This document shows, in pieces, positions 31,138-40,301 of a DNA stretch of 64,000 nucleotides. Under the pieces are notes generated by a model, which was given only the letters and a program-made list of their open reading frames with translations, was not told where the DNA came from and did not search any database. The stretch's first letter is position 1. Each line of letters begins with the position of its first letter. This DNA comes from Streptomyces sp. NRRL S-37 (GTDB lineage: Bacteria > Actinomycetota > Actinomycetes > Streptomycetales > Streptomycetaceae): the NCBI RefSeq assembly GCF_000721605.1, contig NZ_JOIZ01000001.1, forward strand, positions 538,755 to 602,754, read 5' to 3'. Both the position numbers and the translations under genes were made by a program.

Positions 31138-32022
31138 TCAGCCCTCCGTGAGGTCGCGCCGCGAGACGCGGTAGACGACCAGGCTCACCAGCAGGCACAC
31201 GACGGTCAGCAGCAGGGCGATGGTGCTGCCGTAGCCGTAGTCGCTGTAGGTGAACGACGTCTGGAACATGTACAGAGTCAGCGGGGTGGTGCCCGTGCCG
31301 GGGCCACCGTTGGTCAGGGCGACGATCGAGTCGAAGACCTTGAGCGTGCCATTGATGCTGAAGATCAGCGAGGACATCAGGACGGGCAGGGACAGCGGCA
31401 GCACAATGTGGCGGACCAGCCTGAGTCCCGTGGCCCCGTCGAGGCGGGCCGACTCCAGGACCTCGTCGGGGATGTCGACCAGGCCGGCGAAGAGCAGGAC
31501 GGCGTAGAAGCCCATGGAGCGCCAGATGTCCATGGCGATCAGGACCCAGAAGGCGCTGCCGGCACTGCCGAAGAAGTCGACGGAGTCCATGCCGACGGCG
31601 TTGAGGAGGGAGTTGACCGGGCCGGTCTGCGGGGCCACCTGGAAGAACTTCTGGAAGAGCAGGCCGACGGCGACGGTGGGCAGCACGACCGGGAAGAACA
31701 CCAGGGTGCGGACGAGCGCCGAGGCGCGCTTGAGGAAGAAGACGTAGAGCAGCGCCAGCAGATACCCGGCGACCACCTGGCCGGCGGTGACGACGACGGC
31801 GTACTTGAGGGTGAACCAGAGGGCGTCGTGGACAGCCGGGTCGTCGAGGAGGCGGGAGAAGTTGGCTACACCGTTGCCAGTGAAGCCGTTGATCGTGTTG
31901 CCCTTGGTGAAGGAGTACCCGAGTGACCACACCATGGGGACCAGCATGATCAGGGAGTAGACGAGTAGGGCGGGACCGAGCAGGATCGCGATGGCCCTGC
32001 GGTCACCGAGTACGCGGTGCAT
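31138..32022 (-). CDS. Sugar ABC transporter permease (MalF type)
   Basis: Outer permease partner, 294 residues. LLGPALLVYSLIMLVPMVWS at the start, LPTVAVGLLFQKFF, and the EAA loop DEVLESARLDGATGLRLVRH near 195 are characteristic of MalF/UgpA-type subunits. Second gene in the order binding protein, MalF, MalG, GH78. The binding-protein gene ends 87 bp upstream. Confidence 0.92.
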   Translation of the reverse strand: MHRVLGDRRAIAILLGPALLVYSLIMLVPMVWSLGYSFTKGNTINGFTGNGVANFSRLLDDPAVHDALWFTLKYAVVVTAGQVVAGYLLALLYVFFLKRASALVRTLVFFPVVLPTVAVGLLFQKFFQVAPQTGPVNSLLNAVGMDSVDFFGSAGSAFWVLIAMDIWRSMGFYAVLLFAGLVDIPDEVLESARLDGATGLRLVRHIVLPLSLPVLMSSLIFSINGTLKVFDSIVALTNGGPGTGTTPLTLYMFQTSFTYSDYGYGSTIALLLTVVCLLVSLVVYRVSRRDLTEG

Positions 32023-32109
32023 GGGTGGTGGTGTCCACTTTCTTCGGAGGGACGGGGGCGGCCCGCGCGCGGCGGGGCGGGCAGGAGCGTGCGGGCCGCC
32101 CCCGGCCGG

Positions 32110-33429
32110 TCACTGGGCGGCCAGTGCGTCCTGGACGGTCTGCATGAACTGCTCGGGGCTCGTGCTGCCGCTGACCAGGCCCGCCGCGTTCTGCTGGCTG
32201 ACGGTGGTGGCCTTGGTGCTGAACAGGGCCTCGAACCAGAGCACGTTCTGCTTCGAGGCGCTGATGGTGTCGCGCACCTGGGTGGTGACCTCGTTGGCGT
32301 CCTTGACCTCGGTGTTCACCTTGAAGCCGGAGATGGAGCCGTGGTCCTTCAGCGCGGTGGAGCCGTAGTTCTTCGCGATGCAGGAGACCCAGTCGCCGGT
32401 CTTCTCGTCGAAGGACTTCGAGGCGAAGGTGATGCCCAGGCCGACGTTGGACGGGTACTGGTCGGCGGAGCCCTTGCCCCCGGTCACGGCCGGGAAGGGC
32501 ATGAATCCGGTGTTCTGCGCGCCGATCTTGTTCTGCTTGTCGTCGGAGATGTTCGCCAGTGCCCAGCTGCCCATGTAGAACATGGCGGCCTTGCCCGTGA
32601 GGAACTGGTTCATCGCCGTGTCGTAGTCGATGGAGCCGACGCCCTTGCCGAAGTAGCCCTTCTTGCCGAGGGCGGCGACCTCTTCGGCCGCCTTCACGTA
32701 TTCCGGGTCAGTCAGCTTCGCCTTGCCGTCGGCCACCTTCTGCAGGGCGTCGGGGCCCAGGCTGCGGTAGAGGTAGCCGCTGATCAGGCGGGTCAGCGGC
32801 CATCCCTGCTGGCCGGAGGCGGAGAACGGCTGGATGCCCTTCGACTCCAGCTTCGCCGCGGCCGCGACCAGCTCCTCCCAGGTGCCGGGGGCCTTCAGGC
32901 CGTTGTCCGCGAAGAGCTTCTTGTTGTAGAAGATGCCCTCGATGTTGTACTCGTACGGCAGGACCTGGAGTTCTCCGCCGTACAGCGCCTTGATGGTCGA
33001 GACGGCGGCCGGCTCCAGCTGGTCGAGAACGCCCAGCTCCTTGAGCTTGGCCTCCAGGTCGGCGACCTTGCCGGACTTGGCCAGCTCCTGGGTGAGCGCG
33101 GGGGCGTTGCCCGCGGCGAACTGCACCGGCAGCGCGTCCTGGCCGGCCAGCAACTGGAGCTTCTGGTCCAGGCTCGCCTGCGGAACAGTCTCCACCTTCA
33201 GCGGCAGCGCGTCGTTCGCGGCCTTGCAGGGGCCCTTGGACATGGTGGTCAGCGCCGTCTTCACGGTGGTGTTCTCGGTGACGCTCAGGTAGTCGAAGTT
33301 CTCGGGTGCAGAGGAGGAGCCGCCGCCCCCGCTGCCGCCACATGCGGTGGCGAGGAGCGCGAGCGAGGCGGCACCGGCGGTGAGCAGGCTCAGTCGCGCA
33401 CGACGGGCGCGGGAGGTACGAAGGGGCAC
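32110..33429 (-). CDS. Sugar ABC transporter substrate-binding lipoprotein
   Basis: Family 1 extracellular solute-binding protein, about 439 residues. The signal ends in SLALLATACGG, so Cys lipidation is expected. Body features: VQFAAGNAPALTQELAKSG, YEYNIEGIFYNKKLFADNGL, and MNQFLTGKAAMFYMGSWAL, typical of sugar binders. The GTG at 33429 is preferred because GGGAG sits 6 nt before it, matching the arrangement of the other binding protein; the ATG at 33450 is the alternative. The cotranscribed GH78 suggests a rhamnose-containing oligosaccharide as substrate (inference). Confidence 0.92.
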   Translation of the reverse strand: MPLRTSRARRARLSLLTAGAASLALLATACGGSGGGGSSSAPENFDYLSVTENTTVKTALTTMSKGPCKAANDALPLKVETVPQASLDQKLQLLAGQDALPVQFAAGNAPALTQELAKSGKVADLEAKLKELGVLDQLEPAAVSTIKALYGGELQVLPYEYNIEGIFYNKKLFADNGLKAPGTWEELVAAAAKLESKGIQPFSASGQQGWPLTRLISGYLYRSLGPDALQKVADGKAKLTDPEYVKAAEEVAALGKKGYFGKGVGSIDYDTAMNQFLTGKAAMFYMGSWALANISDDKQNKIGAQNTGFMPFPAVTGGKGSADQYPSNVGLGITFASKSFDEKTGDWVSCIAKNYGSTALKDHGSISGFKVNTEVKDANEVTTQVRDTISASKQNVLWFEALFSTKATTVSQQNAAGLVSGSTSPEQFMQTVQDALAAQ

Positions 33430-33532
33430 GGAGGACTCCCAAATGATCATGACGAGCGGGCGAGGTGCGGGAAACAGCGCCAGGGGCGAAGTACGGGGCC
33501 TGGCAGCACGCGGGCAGCGACCCGGCAGAGTC

Positions 33533-33660
33533 GTGTAAAACGTTCTTCACAACGAGTGGGCAACACCCTGCACCGCTCCCCCGCCACCGTCAAGACACAA
33601 GCAGGTAACACCGTGGTGATGAGTGAAGGGCTTGACTGATGGCAGGGAGTAGCGTGTAGA
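33533..33660. promoter_or_regulatory. Divergent control region with LacI-type operator and promoters
   Basis: GTGTAAAAC-GTTCTTCAC at 33533-33550 is an imperfect 18-bp palindrome centred on CG (7 of 9 positions matching), the form of a LacI-family operator. On the minus strand TTGACG (33594-33589) with a weak -10 lies upstream of it, so a bound repressor would block the importer operon. On the plus strand TTGACT (33632) and TGTAGA (33655), 17 nt apart, form a good promoter for the two lacI genes. Confidence 0.55.
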
Positions 33661-33698
33661 CCGTTATACCTACGACTACTCACTCCGGGACGTGGACC

Positions 33699-34748
33699 AT
33701 GGACGGGGCTTCCGCAGCCAAGCCAAACAAGCGCGTGACCATCACCGATGTCGCCCGGCACGCCGGGGTGTCCACGGCCGCCGTCTCCAAGGTGATGCGC
33801 AATGCCTACGGCGTGAGCGAAGCCATGCGGGAGAAGGTCCAGGCGGCCATCGCCGACCTGGGGTACCGTCCGCACGCCGCGGCACGCGGGATGCGCGGCC
33901 GGACCTACACCATCGGCGTACTGCTGGACAACGTGCGCAACGCGTTCTTCGCCGACATCCTCGACGGCATCCGGGACGAACTGCGCCACACTGACTACAC
34001 GGTGCTGATCGGCGCGGCCGGCTTCGACCCCGAGGAACAGGCCAGGACCATCCGTTCCCTGGTGGACCGGCAGATGGACGGACTGATCCTCATCGCCCCG
34101 GGCACGCCACGCGCGGAGGTGTTGGACACGGCCGCTTCGACGCCGACCGTGGTCATCGGGCACCACGACGCCTCGGACGCCTACGACTCGGTCGTCGACG
34201 CCGACGACCTCGGCGCCGGTCTGGTGGTGGATCATCTGGTCTCGCTCGGCCACCGTGACATCGCCCTGGTCTCGGCTCCGGGCACCCGGGCCAACAAGTG
34301 GAAGCGCACACCGGAGGCCGTACTGAGCGAGGGCTATCTGCACGCGATGCAACGGCACGGACTCGACCGGTTCGCGCGGGTCCACCACACCGCCTACTCC
34401 GACGACGGCGGCTTCAAAGCGGGCATGACACTGCTGACGGCCGACCGCCCGCCGACCGCCGTGATGACCGGTGCAGACGTCGCGGCACTGGGCGTCTACC
34501 GCGCCGCACACGAACTCGGCCTGCGCATCCCCCAGGACCTGTCGCTCGTCGGCTACAACAACACCGCGCTCGCCGCCCTGGCACCCGTGCAACTCACCAG
34601 CGTGGACCAGGCGGGACACACCATGGGCTCCGCCGCCGCCCGCATGCTCGTCGAGCGCGTCGAAAGCCGAAGGGACAGACCCATGCAGACCACGATGACC
34701 CCACGTCTGGTGGTGCGCTCCACCACCGGCGCACCGCAAGGGCGCTAG
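33699..34748 (+). CDS. LacI-family transcriptional regulator
   Basis: 349 residues. The HTH TITDVARHAGVSTAAVSKVM is at about 13-32, followed by the hinge YRPHAAARGMRG and a sugar-binding domain (TIGVLLDNVRNAFFADILDG, LVVDHLVSLGHRDIALVSAPG, LVGYNNTALAALAPVQLTSV). Divergent from the importer/rhamnosidase operon, which it probably represses through the operator at 33533. Ends 3 nt before a second lacI gene. Confidence 0.93.
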   Translation: MDGASAAKPNKRVTITDVARHAGVSTAAVSKVMRNAYGVSEAMREKVQAAIADLGYRPHAAARGMRGRTYTIGVLLDNVRNAFFADILDGIRDELRHTDYTVLIGAAGFDPEEQARTIRSLVDRQMDGLILIAPGTPRAEVLDTAASTPTVVIGHHDASDAYDSVVDADDLGAGLVVDHLVSLGHRDIALVSAPGTRANKWKRTPEAVLSEGYLHAMQRHGLDRFARVHHTAYSDDGGFKAGMTLLTADRPPTAVMTGADVAALGVYRAAHELGLRIPQDLSLVGYNNTALAALAPVQLTSVDQAGHTMGSAAARMLVERVESRRDRPMQTTMTPRLVVRSTTGAPQGR

Positions 34749-34751
34749 GCC

Positions 34752-35861
34752 GTGGACCGGCGGCCGGCTGCCGCGCCCACGGCTCACCGCGAACGTAGCT
34801 CCGGCGGAGCAACGGCGGTGGCCGGACCTGTCGGCCGCCCACGTCCCCGGGTCGGTATCAAGGACGTGGCGCGGCAGGCAGGCGTCTCGCTCGGTACCGT
34901 CTCCAACGTCCTCAACCGGCCCGAGATCGTGTCCGAGGGAACGCGCTCGCGCGTCCTGGAAGTGATCGACTCCCTCGGCTACGTCCGGGCCGAGGGCGCC
35001 CGGCAGTTGCGCGGATGGGCCTCCCGGGTGATCGCCGTCATGGTGCTCGACATGGCGAACCCGTTCTTCACTGCGCTCGCCTCCGGGGTGGAACAGGCCG
35101 CCCGCGAGGCGGACCTCGGCGTCATGGTCTGCACGGGCGCCCACGATCCGGCGGAGGCGGCACGTCACCTGTCGCTGATCACTTCGCACCAGGTTCGCGG
35201 TGCCGTGCTGGTCTCCGGTGAAGGAGTCGGGCGCACCGTCGCGGCCTTCCGCCGCAACGCCGTGCCCTTCGTCGTGGCCGACCAGTACGCGCCCCAGCCC
35301 GCGGCGTGCTCCGTCGGGATCGACGACGTGGCGGGCGGACGGGCCGCGGTACGGCACCTGGTCGAGCGGGGCCACCGCTCCCTCGCCTATGTCAGCGGAC
35401 CCGACCGACTCCAGCAGGTACGGGACCGTCGCCGAGGCGCGCTGGCCGCGATCTGCGAGGCCGGCCTGCCGTCCACCGCGCTCAGGGAACTGCCCTGCGA
35501 CGCCCTCACCGTGACGGCCGGGAAGGACGCCGGGCACCGCATCCTCGGCCTGTCCGAGCGGCCCACCGCCGTCTTCTGCGCAAACGACCTGCTCGCCCTC
35601 GGTGTCCTGCAGGCCCTGTACGAGGCCGGCCTCGGAGTGCCGGACGACATCGCGGTGGTCGGGTACGACGACATCGAGTTCGCCGCGTCGGCCGTGGTGC
35701 CGCTCACCTCGGTACGACGACCGGCATCCGCCATGGGACGGCAGGCCGGCCGCCTGCTCATCGAGGACACGGCCCACGGAATTGGGCACGCGCACAGCCA
35801 CGTCGTGCTGCAACCCGAACTGGTCGTACGCCGGTCGACGATGGCGGCTCCTGCGCGCTGA
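34752..35861 (+). CDS. LacI-family transcriptional regulator, second of a tandem pair
   Basis: 369 residues from the GTG 3 nt after the first lacI stop. HTH VGIKDVARQAGVSLGTVSNV at about 34-53 after a 33-residue Arg/Pro-rich tail, then an effector domain (VIAVMVLDMANPFFTALASG, RHLVERGHRSLAYVSGPDRL, VVGYDDIEFAASAVVPLTSV). Tightly paired but clearly different in sequence, so the two probably answer different sugars or operators, for example the GH3 unit. An in-frame later start would trim the tail. Confidence 0.93.
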   Translation: MDRRPAAAPTAHRERSSGGATAVAGPVGRPRPRVGIKDVARQAGVSLGTVSNVLNRPEIVSEGTRSRVLEVIDSLGYVRAEGARQLRGWASRVIAVMVLDMANPFFTALASGVEQAAREADLGVMVCTGAHDPAEAARHLSLITSHQVRGAVLVSGEGVGRTVAAFRRNAVPFVVADQYAPQPAACSVGIDDVAGGRAAVRHLVERGHRSLAYVSGPDRLQQVRDRRRGALAAICEAGLPSTALRELPCDALTVTAGKDAGHRILGLSERPTAVFCANDLLALGVLQALYEAGLGVPDDIAVVGYDDIEFAASAVVPLTSVRRPASAMGRQAGRLLIEDTAHGIGHAHSHVVLQPELVVRRSTMAAPAR

Positions 35862-36078
35862 CCAGGTCGGCTCGGGGCCGTGGGGAACGTATGTGGGACC
35901 GATGACGGGTACGGCATGGAAAATGAGCACGGCGAAACTCCGGCCGGCGGTACGGGAGGGGCGACCGCGGAGATGATGATCATCTCCGGCTGTCGGAGAG
36001 AGACGTCGAGCGAGAACGCACCGACGGGATCCGTCCGAGCATGCGTCCTGCCGGGCGGCCCTGCCCACCCCCACCGTC

Positions 36079-36115
36079 ATTCACGTTACGGATGGATTCC
36101 ATCCGTAACGTGAAT
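36079..36115. terminator. Perfect 17-bp hairpin between convergent lacI and lysR genes
   Basis: ATTCACGTTACGGATGG and its exact complement flank a 3-nt centre. It lies in the 265-bp gap between two converging genes and is AT-richer than usual for a local terminator. A bidirectional terminator is the simplest reading; a protein site is possible. No gene was seen in 35862-36126. Confidence 0.65.
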
Positions 36116-36126
36116 ACGTCCTCCGT

Positions 36127-37059
36127 TCACGGGCGGGGGCGCTCACCCCCGGGATCGTCGGCCATCCGCCTGCCGACCCGGGCGGCAGTCTCGCGCAGCC
36201 AGATGTGGGCCGCGTCGTGGGTGTGTACCGGGTGCCACCACAACGCCTCCCTCAGCGGCACGGCCTCGTAGGGTGGCTCCACCACGCGCACGGCGGCGAG
36301 CGGGGCGAGGAGCCGGGCGAGGCGTGCCTGGATCAGGGCGATGCGCCGGGTTCCGCTGACCAGCAGTGGCATGATCTGGAAGCTGTCGACGGAGACCTCG
36401 ACGCGGGGCTCGATGCCCAGCATGCCGAGCTGGCGCACGGCCGGGGCGTCGTAGGTGCGCTGGTAGGTGACCCAGGGCAGCCGGGCCAGGTCTTCCCGGG
36501 TCAGCCGTTCGTCGACGCTCGGGTGGTCGTCGGCGACGAGGAAGACCCAGCGGTCCTGGTAGAGGTCGGTGGCGGGGAAGTCGCTGATGACGCCGTGCGG
36601 CATGAGCAGACCGTCGGTGGTGCTCAGCAGGGTGTCCGTGGCATCCACCACGGTGGTCGGCGTCTGCGCGAAACGCAGCCGGATACCGGGGGCCTCCCGG
36701 TGCACGACCCGGGCGAGTTCGGCACCGAAGACGGCGACCGCGTAGTCGGACGCCACGAGCTTGAACTCACGGCTCTCCTTGGCCGGGTCGAAGTCCGCCT
36801 GGCTGGCGAAGAGACGTTCCAGCAAGTCATAGGCGGTGGACGCGCGGTCGAGGAGGACCTGTCCGAGGGCGGTGAGTTCGTAGTGGCCGCCGACCCGGGC
36901 CAGCAGGTCGTCGTCGAAGTGCCGGCGCAGCCGGGACAGGGCCGCGCTCATCGCCGGCTGGCTGAGGCCGACGCGCTGTCCGGCGCGGGTGACGTTGCGC
37001 TCTTCGAGGAGAGCGCGCAGGGCGACGACGAGGTTGAGGTCCAGGCGGCTGAGATTCAC
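36127..37059 (-). CDS. LysR-family transcriptional regulator
   Basis: 310 residues. HTH RNVTRAGQRVGLSQPAMSAALSRLRRHF at about 21-48 and a LysR effector domain from about 90. The DNA-binding part resembles the NodD/LinR group often found with aromatic or flavonoid genes. It is divergent from the catabolic operon that starts at 37187, with a perfect 19-bp palindrome in the 127-bp gap, so it is the likely activator of that operon, with a ring metabolite as coinducer (inference). Confidence 0.92.
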   Translation of the reverse strand: MNLSRLDLNLVVALRALLEERNVTRAGQRVGLSQPAMSAALSRLRRHFDDDLLARVGGHYELTALGQVLLDRASTAYDLLERLFASQADFDPAKESREFKLVASDYAVAVFGAELARVVHREAPGIRLRFAQTPTTVVDATDTLLSTTDGLLMPHGVISDFPATDLYQDRWVFLVADDHPSVDERLTREDLARLPWVTYQRTYDAPAVRQLGMLGIEPRVEVSVDSFQIMPLLVSGTRRIALIQARLARLLAPLAAVRVVEPPYEAVPLREALWWHPVHTHDAAHIWLRETAARVGRRMADDPGGERPRP

Positions 37060-37105
37060 GGCGACTTTTCTCGTTGTTCGGCGATGACCTGCGGAAATTT
37101 GACTT

Positions 37106-37124
37106 ATGGATGACTGTCATCCAT
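37106..37124. promoter_or_regulatory. Probable LysR operator
   Basis: ATGGATGAC-T-GTCATCCAT, a perfect palindrome with 9-bp arms, midway between the lysR start and the catabolic operon. TTGACT at 37099-37104 could be the -35 of the rightward promoter and abuts it. Fits the T-N11-A style of LysR sites. Confidence 0.6.
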
Positions 37125-37186
37125 GGAATCTATTTCCCTGATCGCGGGTGGCGAGTCCAGATTAGTGCCATCGCAATCAGGAGGAC

Positions 37187-38188
37187 ATGTCCGTGAAACC
37201 TGAAGCCGCGTCCGCCCTCTTCGCCGGACCCTTCGCCCTCGCCACCCTTTCGGCCCTCGACGGGGCCGCCTTCCCCGCTCTCGTCACCTCCGACGCCCAG
37301 GTGATCGACCTGCGAGACGCCCTGGACGACGCCGACCTGAGCGCGCGAGACCTCCTGAACGACTGGGAGGCGGTGCTGCCCCGGTTGACGGCCCTGGCCG
37401 GCGACAGCGCGCCACGACGCGCGCCGCTGGCGGACTTCCGGGTGCACGCACCGGTCGAGCCGCGCCAGGTGTTCCAGTCCGGCGCCAACTACCGGCAGCA
37501 CGTCATCGACCTGCACGTCGCGCACCGGGCCCCGGGCGACGACCGGCCGGAGGAAGAGCGGCGCGCGGAGGCCGCGGAGATCATGGACCGGCGGGCGGCC
37601 GAGGACCTGCCGTACGTGTTCATCGGTCTGCCGAGCGCGATCACCGGGCCGTACGACGACGTCGCGCTGCCCGCGTGGGCCGAGAAGCCCGACTGGGAAC
37701 TGGAACTGGCCGCGGTGATCGGCCGCCCGGCCTACCAGGTGTCCGTCGAGGAAGCCCTGGACCACGTCGCGGGCTACACGATCGCCAACGACCTGACCGA
37801 CCGAGCCACGGTCTTCCGCCGGGACATGCCGCAGATCGGCAGCGACTGGCTGCGCAGCAAGAATGCCCCCGGCTTCACGCCGCTCGGCCCCTGGATCGTG
37901 CCCGCCGCCTCGGTCGGGGACACGGGCGACTTGCGGCTGACGCTGAAGCTGAACGGCGAGACCATGCAGGACGAGTCGACCAAGGACATGATCTTCGACG
38001 TGGCGCGGATGGTCTCCTACGCCTCGCAGAGCGCCCGCCTCCTGCCCGGTGACCTGGTGCTCACCGGCTCACCCGCCGGCAACGGCATGCACTGGGGCCG
38101 GCTGCTGCGCGACGGCGACGTCATGGACGCCTCCATCACCGGACTCGGCGCCCAGCGCACCCGCTGCGTGGCGGAGGTGACCGAGTGA
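37187..38188 (+). CDS. Fumarylacetoacetate hydrolase (FAH) family protein
   Basis: 333 residues, first gene of the operon, with AGGAGGAC just before the ATG. VFQSGANYRQHVIDLH near 95, the metal-binding acids in PDWELELAAVIGRPAY near 170, GYTIANDLTDRA and LVLTGSPAGNGMHWG are FAH-fold marks. The family hydrolyses or decarboxylates 2-hydroxy-dienoate and acylpyruvate ring-cleavage products; the exact substrate here is open. Its stop overlaps the next start by GTGA-type coupling. Confidence 0.9.
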   Translation: MSVKPEAASALFAGPFALATLSALDGAAFPALVTSDAQVIDLRDALDDADLSARDLLNDWEAVLPRLTALAGDSAPRRAPLADFRVHAPVEPRQVFQSGANYRQHVIDLHVAHRAPGDDRPEEERRAEAAEIMDRRAAEDLPYVFIGLPSAITGPYDDVALPAWAEKPDWELELAAVIGRPAYQVSVEEALDHVAGYTIANDLTDRATVFRRDMPQIGSDWLRSKNAPGFTPLGPWIVPAASVGDTGDLRLTLKLNGETMQDESTKDMIFDVARMVSYASQSARLLPGDLVLTGSPAGNGMHWGRLLRDGDVMDASITGLGAQRTRCVAEVTE

Positions 38189-39147
38189 CCCTGGACCGCA
38201 CCGACCCCGAGGGCTCGATCGCACAGACCGCGAAGGCGTACTCCAACTGGAACCGCTGGGGCGAGGACGACGTGCTCGGCACCCTCAACTTCCTCGACGA
38301 GGCCAAGCGCCGCGAAGGTGCCGCACTGATCCGGCGGGGTGTCAGCTTCTCCCTCTCGCAGCGGTTCGACATCGACGGCCCGCAGAAGGGCTGGCGGCGT
38401 CGCACCAACCCGGTGCACACCATGCTGGACACCGGCACCGACGCCGCCCTCGGCAACCAGGGCCTGCCGCACGGCATCGGCGGCGCCGACGACGTCATCG
38501 CCATGCCGCTGCAGTGCTCCACCCAGTGGGACGGGCTCGGCCACATCTTCGACCACGGCAAGGCGTGGAACGGCCGCCCGGCCGAGCAGGTCGTCACCTC
38601 CGACGGCGACCAGGTCACCGGCATCGAGCACATGGCCCCGCACGTCGCCGGACGCGGAGTGCTCCTGGACGTGGGCCGCAGCATCGGCGAGGACGGGGAA
38701 CTGCCGGACGGCTTCGCGATCACCGAGGAGCACCTGACCGCCACCGCCGAGGCCCAGGGCGTCACGGTCGGCCGCGGTGACCTGGTGCTGGTGCGCACGG
38801 GGCAGCTCGCCCGGGTCCGCCGCGAGGGCTGGGGCGACTACGCCGGCGGACCCGCGCCCGGCCTGTCGTTCACCACAGCGGGCTGGCTGCACGGCACCGA
38901 GATCGCCGCGATCGCCACCGACACCTGGGGCTTCGAGGTCCGCCCTAACGAGTTCGAGCACGCCTTCCAGCCGCTGCACCAGGTCGCCATCCCCCACCTC
39001 GGCCTGCTGATCGGCGAGATGTGGGACCTGGACGCGCTCGCCGAGGACTGCGCGACCGACGGCGAGTACGCCTTCTGGCTCACCGCCGCGCCCCTGCCCA
39101 TCACCGGGGCCGTCGGCTCCCCCGTCAACCCGATCGCCGTCAAGTAG
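38185..39147 (+). CDS. Cyclase family (kynurenine formamidase-like) hydrolase
   Basis: 320 residues of the putative-cyclase family that includes metal-dependent formamidases and lactone/cyclic-compound hydrolases. QCSTQWDGLGHIFDHGKAWNG near 115 carries the H/D metal ligands (usually HxGTHxD; here WDGLGH), followed by GRGVLLDVGR and RGDLVLVRTGQ. GTG start overlapping the upstream stop. Likely opens or hydrolyses an intermediate of the ring-cleavage route; no closer assignment. Confidence 0.85.
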   Translation: MTLDRTDPEGSIAQTAKAYSNWNRWGEDDVLGTLNFLDEAKRREGAALIRRGVSFSLSQRFDIDGPQKGWRRRTNPVHTMLDTGTDAALGNQGLPHGIGGADDVIAMPLQCSTQWDGLGHIFDHGKAWNGRPAEQVVTSDGDQVTGIEHMAPHVAGRGVLLDVGRSIGEDGELPDGFAITEEHLTATAEAQGVTVGRGDLVLVRTGQLARVRREGWGDYAGGPAPGLSFTTAGWLHGTEIAAIATDTWGFEVRPNEFEHAFQPLHQVAIPHLGLLIGEMWDLDALAEDCATDGEYAFWLTAAPLPITGAVGSPVNPIAVK

Positions 39148-39170
39148 TCCAAGGAACAAGGGAGTTCCCC

Positions 39171-40301
39171 ATGAGCGAAGCCCGTAAAGTCCTGGTGATC
39201 GGCGGAGGCGCGGCCGGCAACGCCGCCACGATCCTCCTGCGTCGCGCCGGCCTCACCGTGGACCTGGTCGAGGCCAAGGACGACTGGAACGCCACCGCCG
39301 GCTCCGGCATCACCCTCCAGGGCAACGCCCTGCGCGTCCTGCGCGAACTCGGCGTCTGGGAGCAGGTGAAGGCATCCGGTTTTGGCTTCGGCTCGGTCGG
39401 CATCACCGCCCCCGACGGCACCGTCCTGCACGCCCAGGACGACCTGCGCACCGGCGGCGACGACCTGCCCGCCACCGTCGGCATGCAGCGCCCCCAGCTC
39501 CAGCAGATCCTCATCGACGCCGTACGCGCCAGCGGCGCCACCATCCGCCTCGGCACCACCGCCGAGATCCTGGGCCAGGACGCCGACGGGGTCTCCGTCC
39601 GGTTCTCCGACGGCTCCAAGCACCGTTACGACCTGGTGGTCGCCGCCGACGGCCTCGGCTCCTCGACCCGTTCCGCGATCGGCATCACGGACAAGCCCGA
39701 ACCGACCGGCATGGCCATCTGGCGCATCGCCGCACCGCGCCCGGCGGGCGTCACCCGTACCGACCTCGCCTACGGCGGCCCCGCGTACATCGCCGGCTAC
39801 TGCCCCACCAGCGAGACCACCCTGTACGCGTACGTCGTCGAGGCCAACCGCGACCGCGCCTCCATACCGCCCGAGTCGTATGCCGACGAGATGCGACGTT
39901 TGGCCTCCGCGTATGGCGGCCACTGGCCGGAGATCACCGAGCACATCACCGACCCCGCCGCGGTCAACTACACCTGGTTCGACCGGATGCTGGTCGAGGG
40001 CTCCTGGCACCGGGGCCGGGTGGTGCTCGTCGGCGACGCCGCGCACTGCTGCCCGCCCACTCTCGCCCAGGGAGCCGCGCTGTCCCTGGAGGACGCCTGG
40101 GTGCTCGCGCAGATGCTGACCGGGTCCGACGCGTGGGACGACGTCCTGTTCCGGGCGTACTACGAGCGGCGGATCGCCCGCGTCCGCCCGGTCGTGGAGG
40201 CGTCCGTGCGGATCGGGCAGTGGCAGCTCGACGGGGTGCGCGACGCCGACGTGCCCGGCCTGATGGGCCGCACCATGACCATGCTCCGGGAGCTGCCGTG
40301 A
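39171..40301 (+). CDS. FAD-dependent aromatic monooxygenase
   Basis: 376 residues, class A flavoprotein hydroxylase. VLVIGGGAAGNAATILLRRAG at the N-terminus binds FAD, VVAADGLGSSTRS (about 160) is the DG motif, and GDAAHCCPPTLAQGAALSLEDA (about 285) is the GD motif. It should hydroxylate the aromatic substrate to the diol that the extradiol dioxygenase two genes on can cleave. GGGAG lies 7 nt before the ATG. Stop overlaps the amidohydrolase start (GTGA). Confidence 0.92.
   Translation: MSEARKVLVIGGGAAGNAATILLRRAGLTVDLVEAKDDWNATAGSGITLQGNALRVLRELGVWEQVKASGFGFGSVGITAPDGTVLHAQDDLRTGGDDLPATVGMQRPQLQQILIDAVRASGATIRLGTTAEILGQDADGVSVRFSDGSKHRYDLVVAADGLGSSTRSAIGITDKPEPTGMAIWRIAAPRPAGVTRTDLAYGGPAYIAGYCPTSETTLYAYVVEANRDRASIPPESYADEMRRLASAYGGHWPEITEHITDPAAVNYTWFDRMLVEGSWHRGRVVLVGDAAHCCPPTLAQGAALSLEDAWVLAQMLTGSDAWDDVLFRAYYERRIARVRPVVEASVRIGQWQLDGVRDADVPGLMGRTMTMLRELP

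Noticed and set aside
30224-31930. A single long open frame suggesting a fused permease
   Set aside because: Only the part from 31132 leftward is permease-like; the upstream portion is Arg/Pro/His-rich shadow of the MalF gene.
33447-36080. An 877-codon open frame on the minus strand opposite the two lacI genes
   Set aside because: No motif; it is the complement of two clear LacI genes and runs through their promoters.
35880-36113. Plus-strand ORF of 77 codons after the second lacI
   Set aside because: It runs through the 17-bp hairpin, and the translation lacks any domain.
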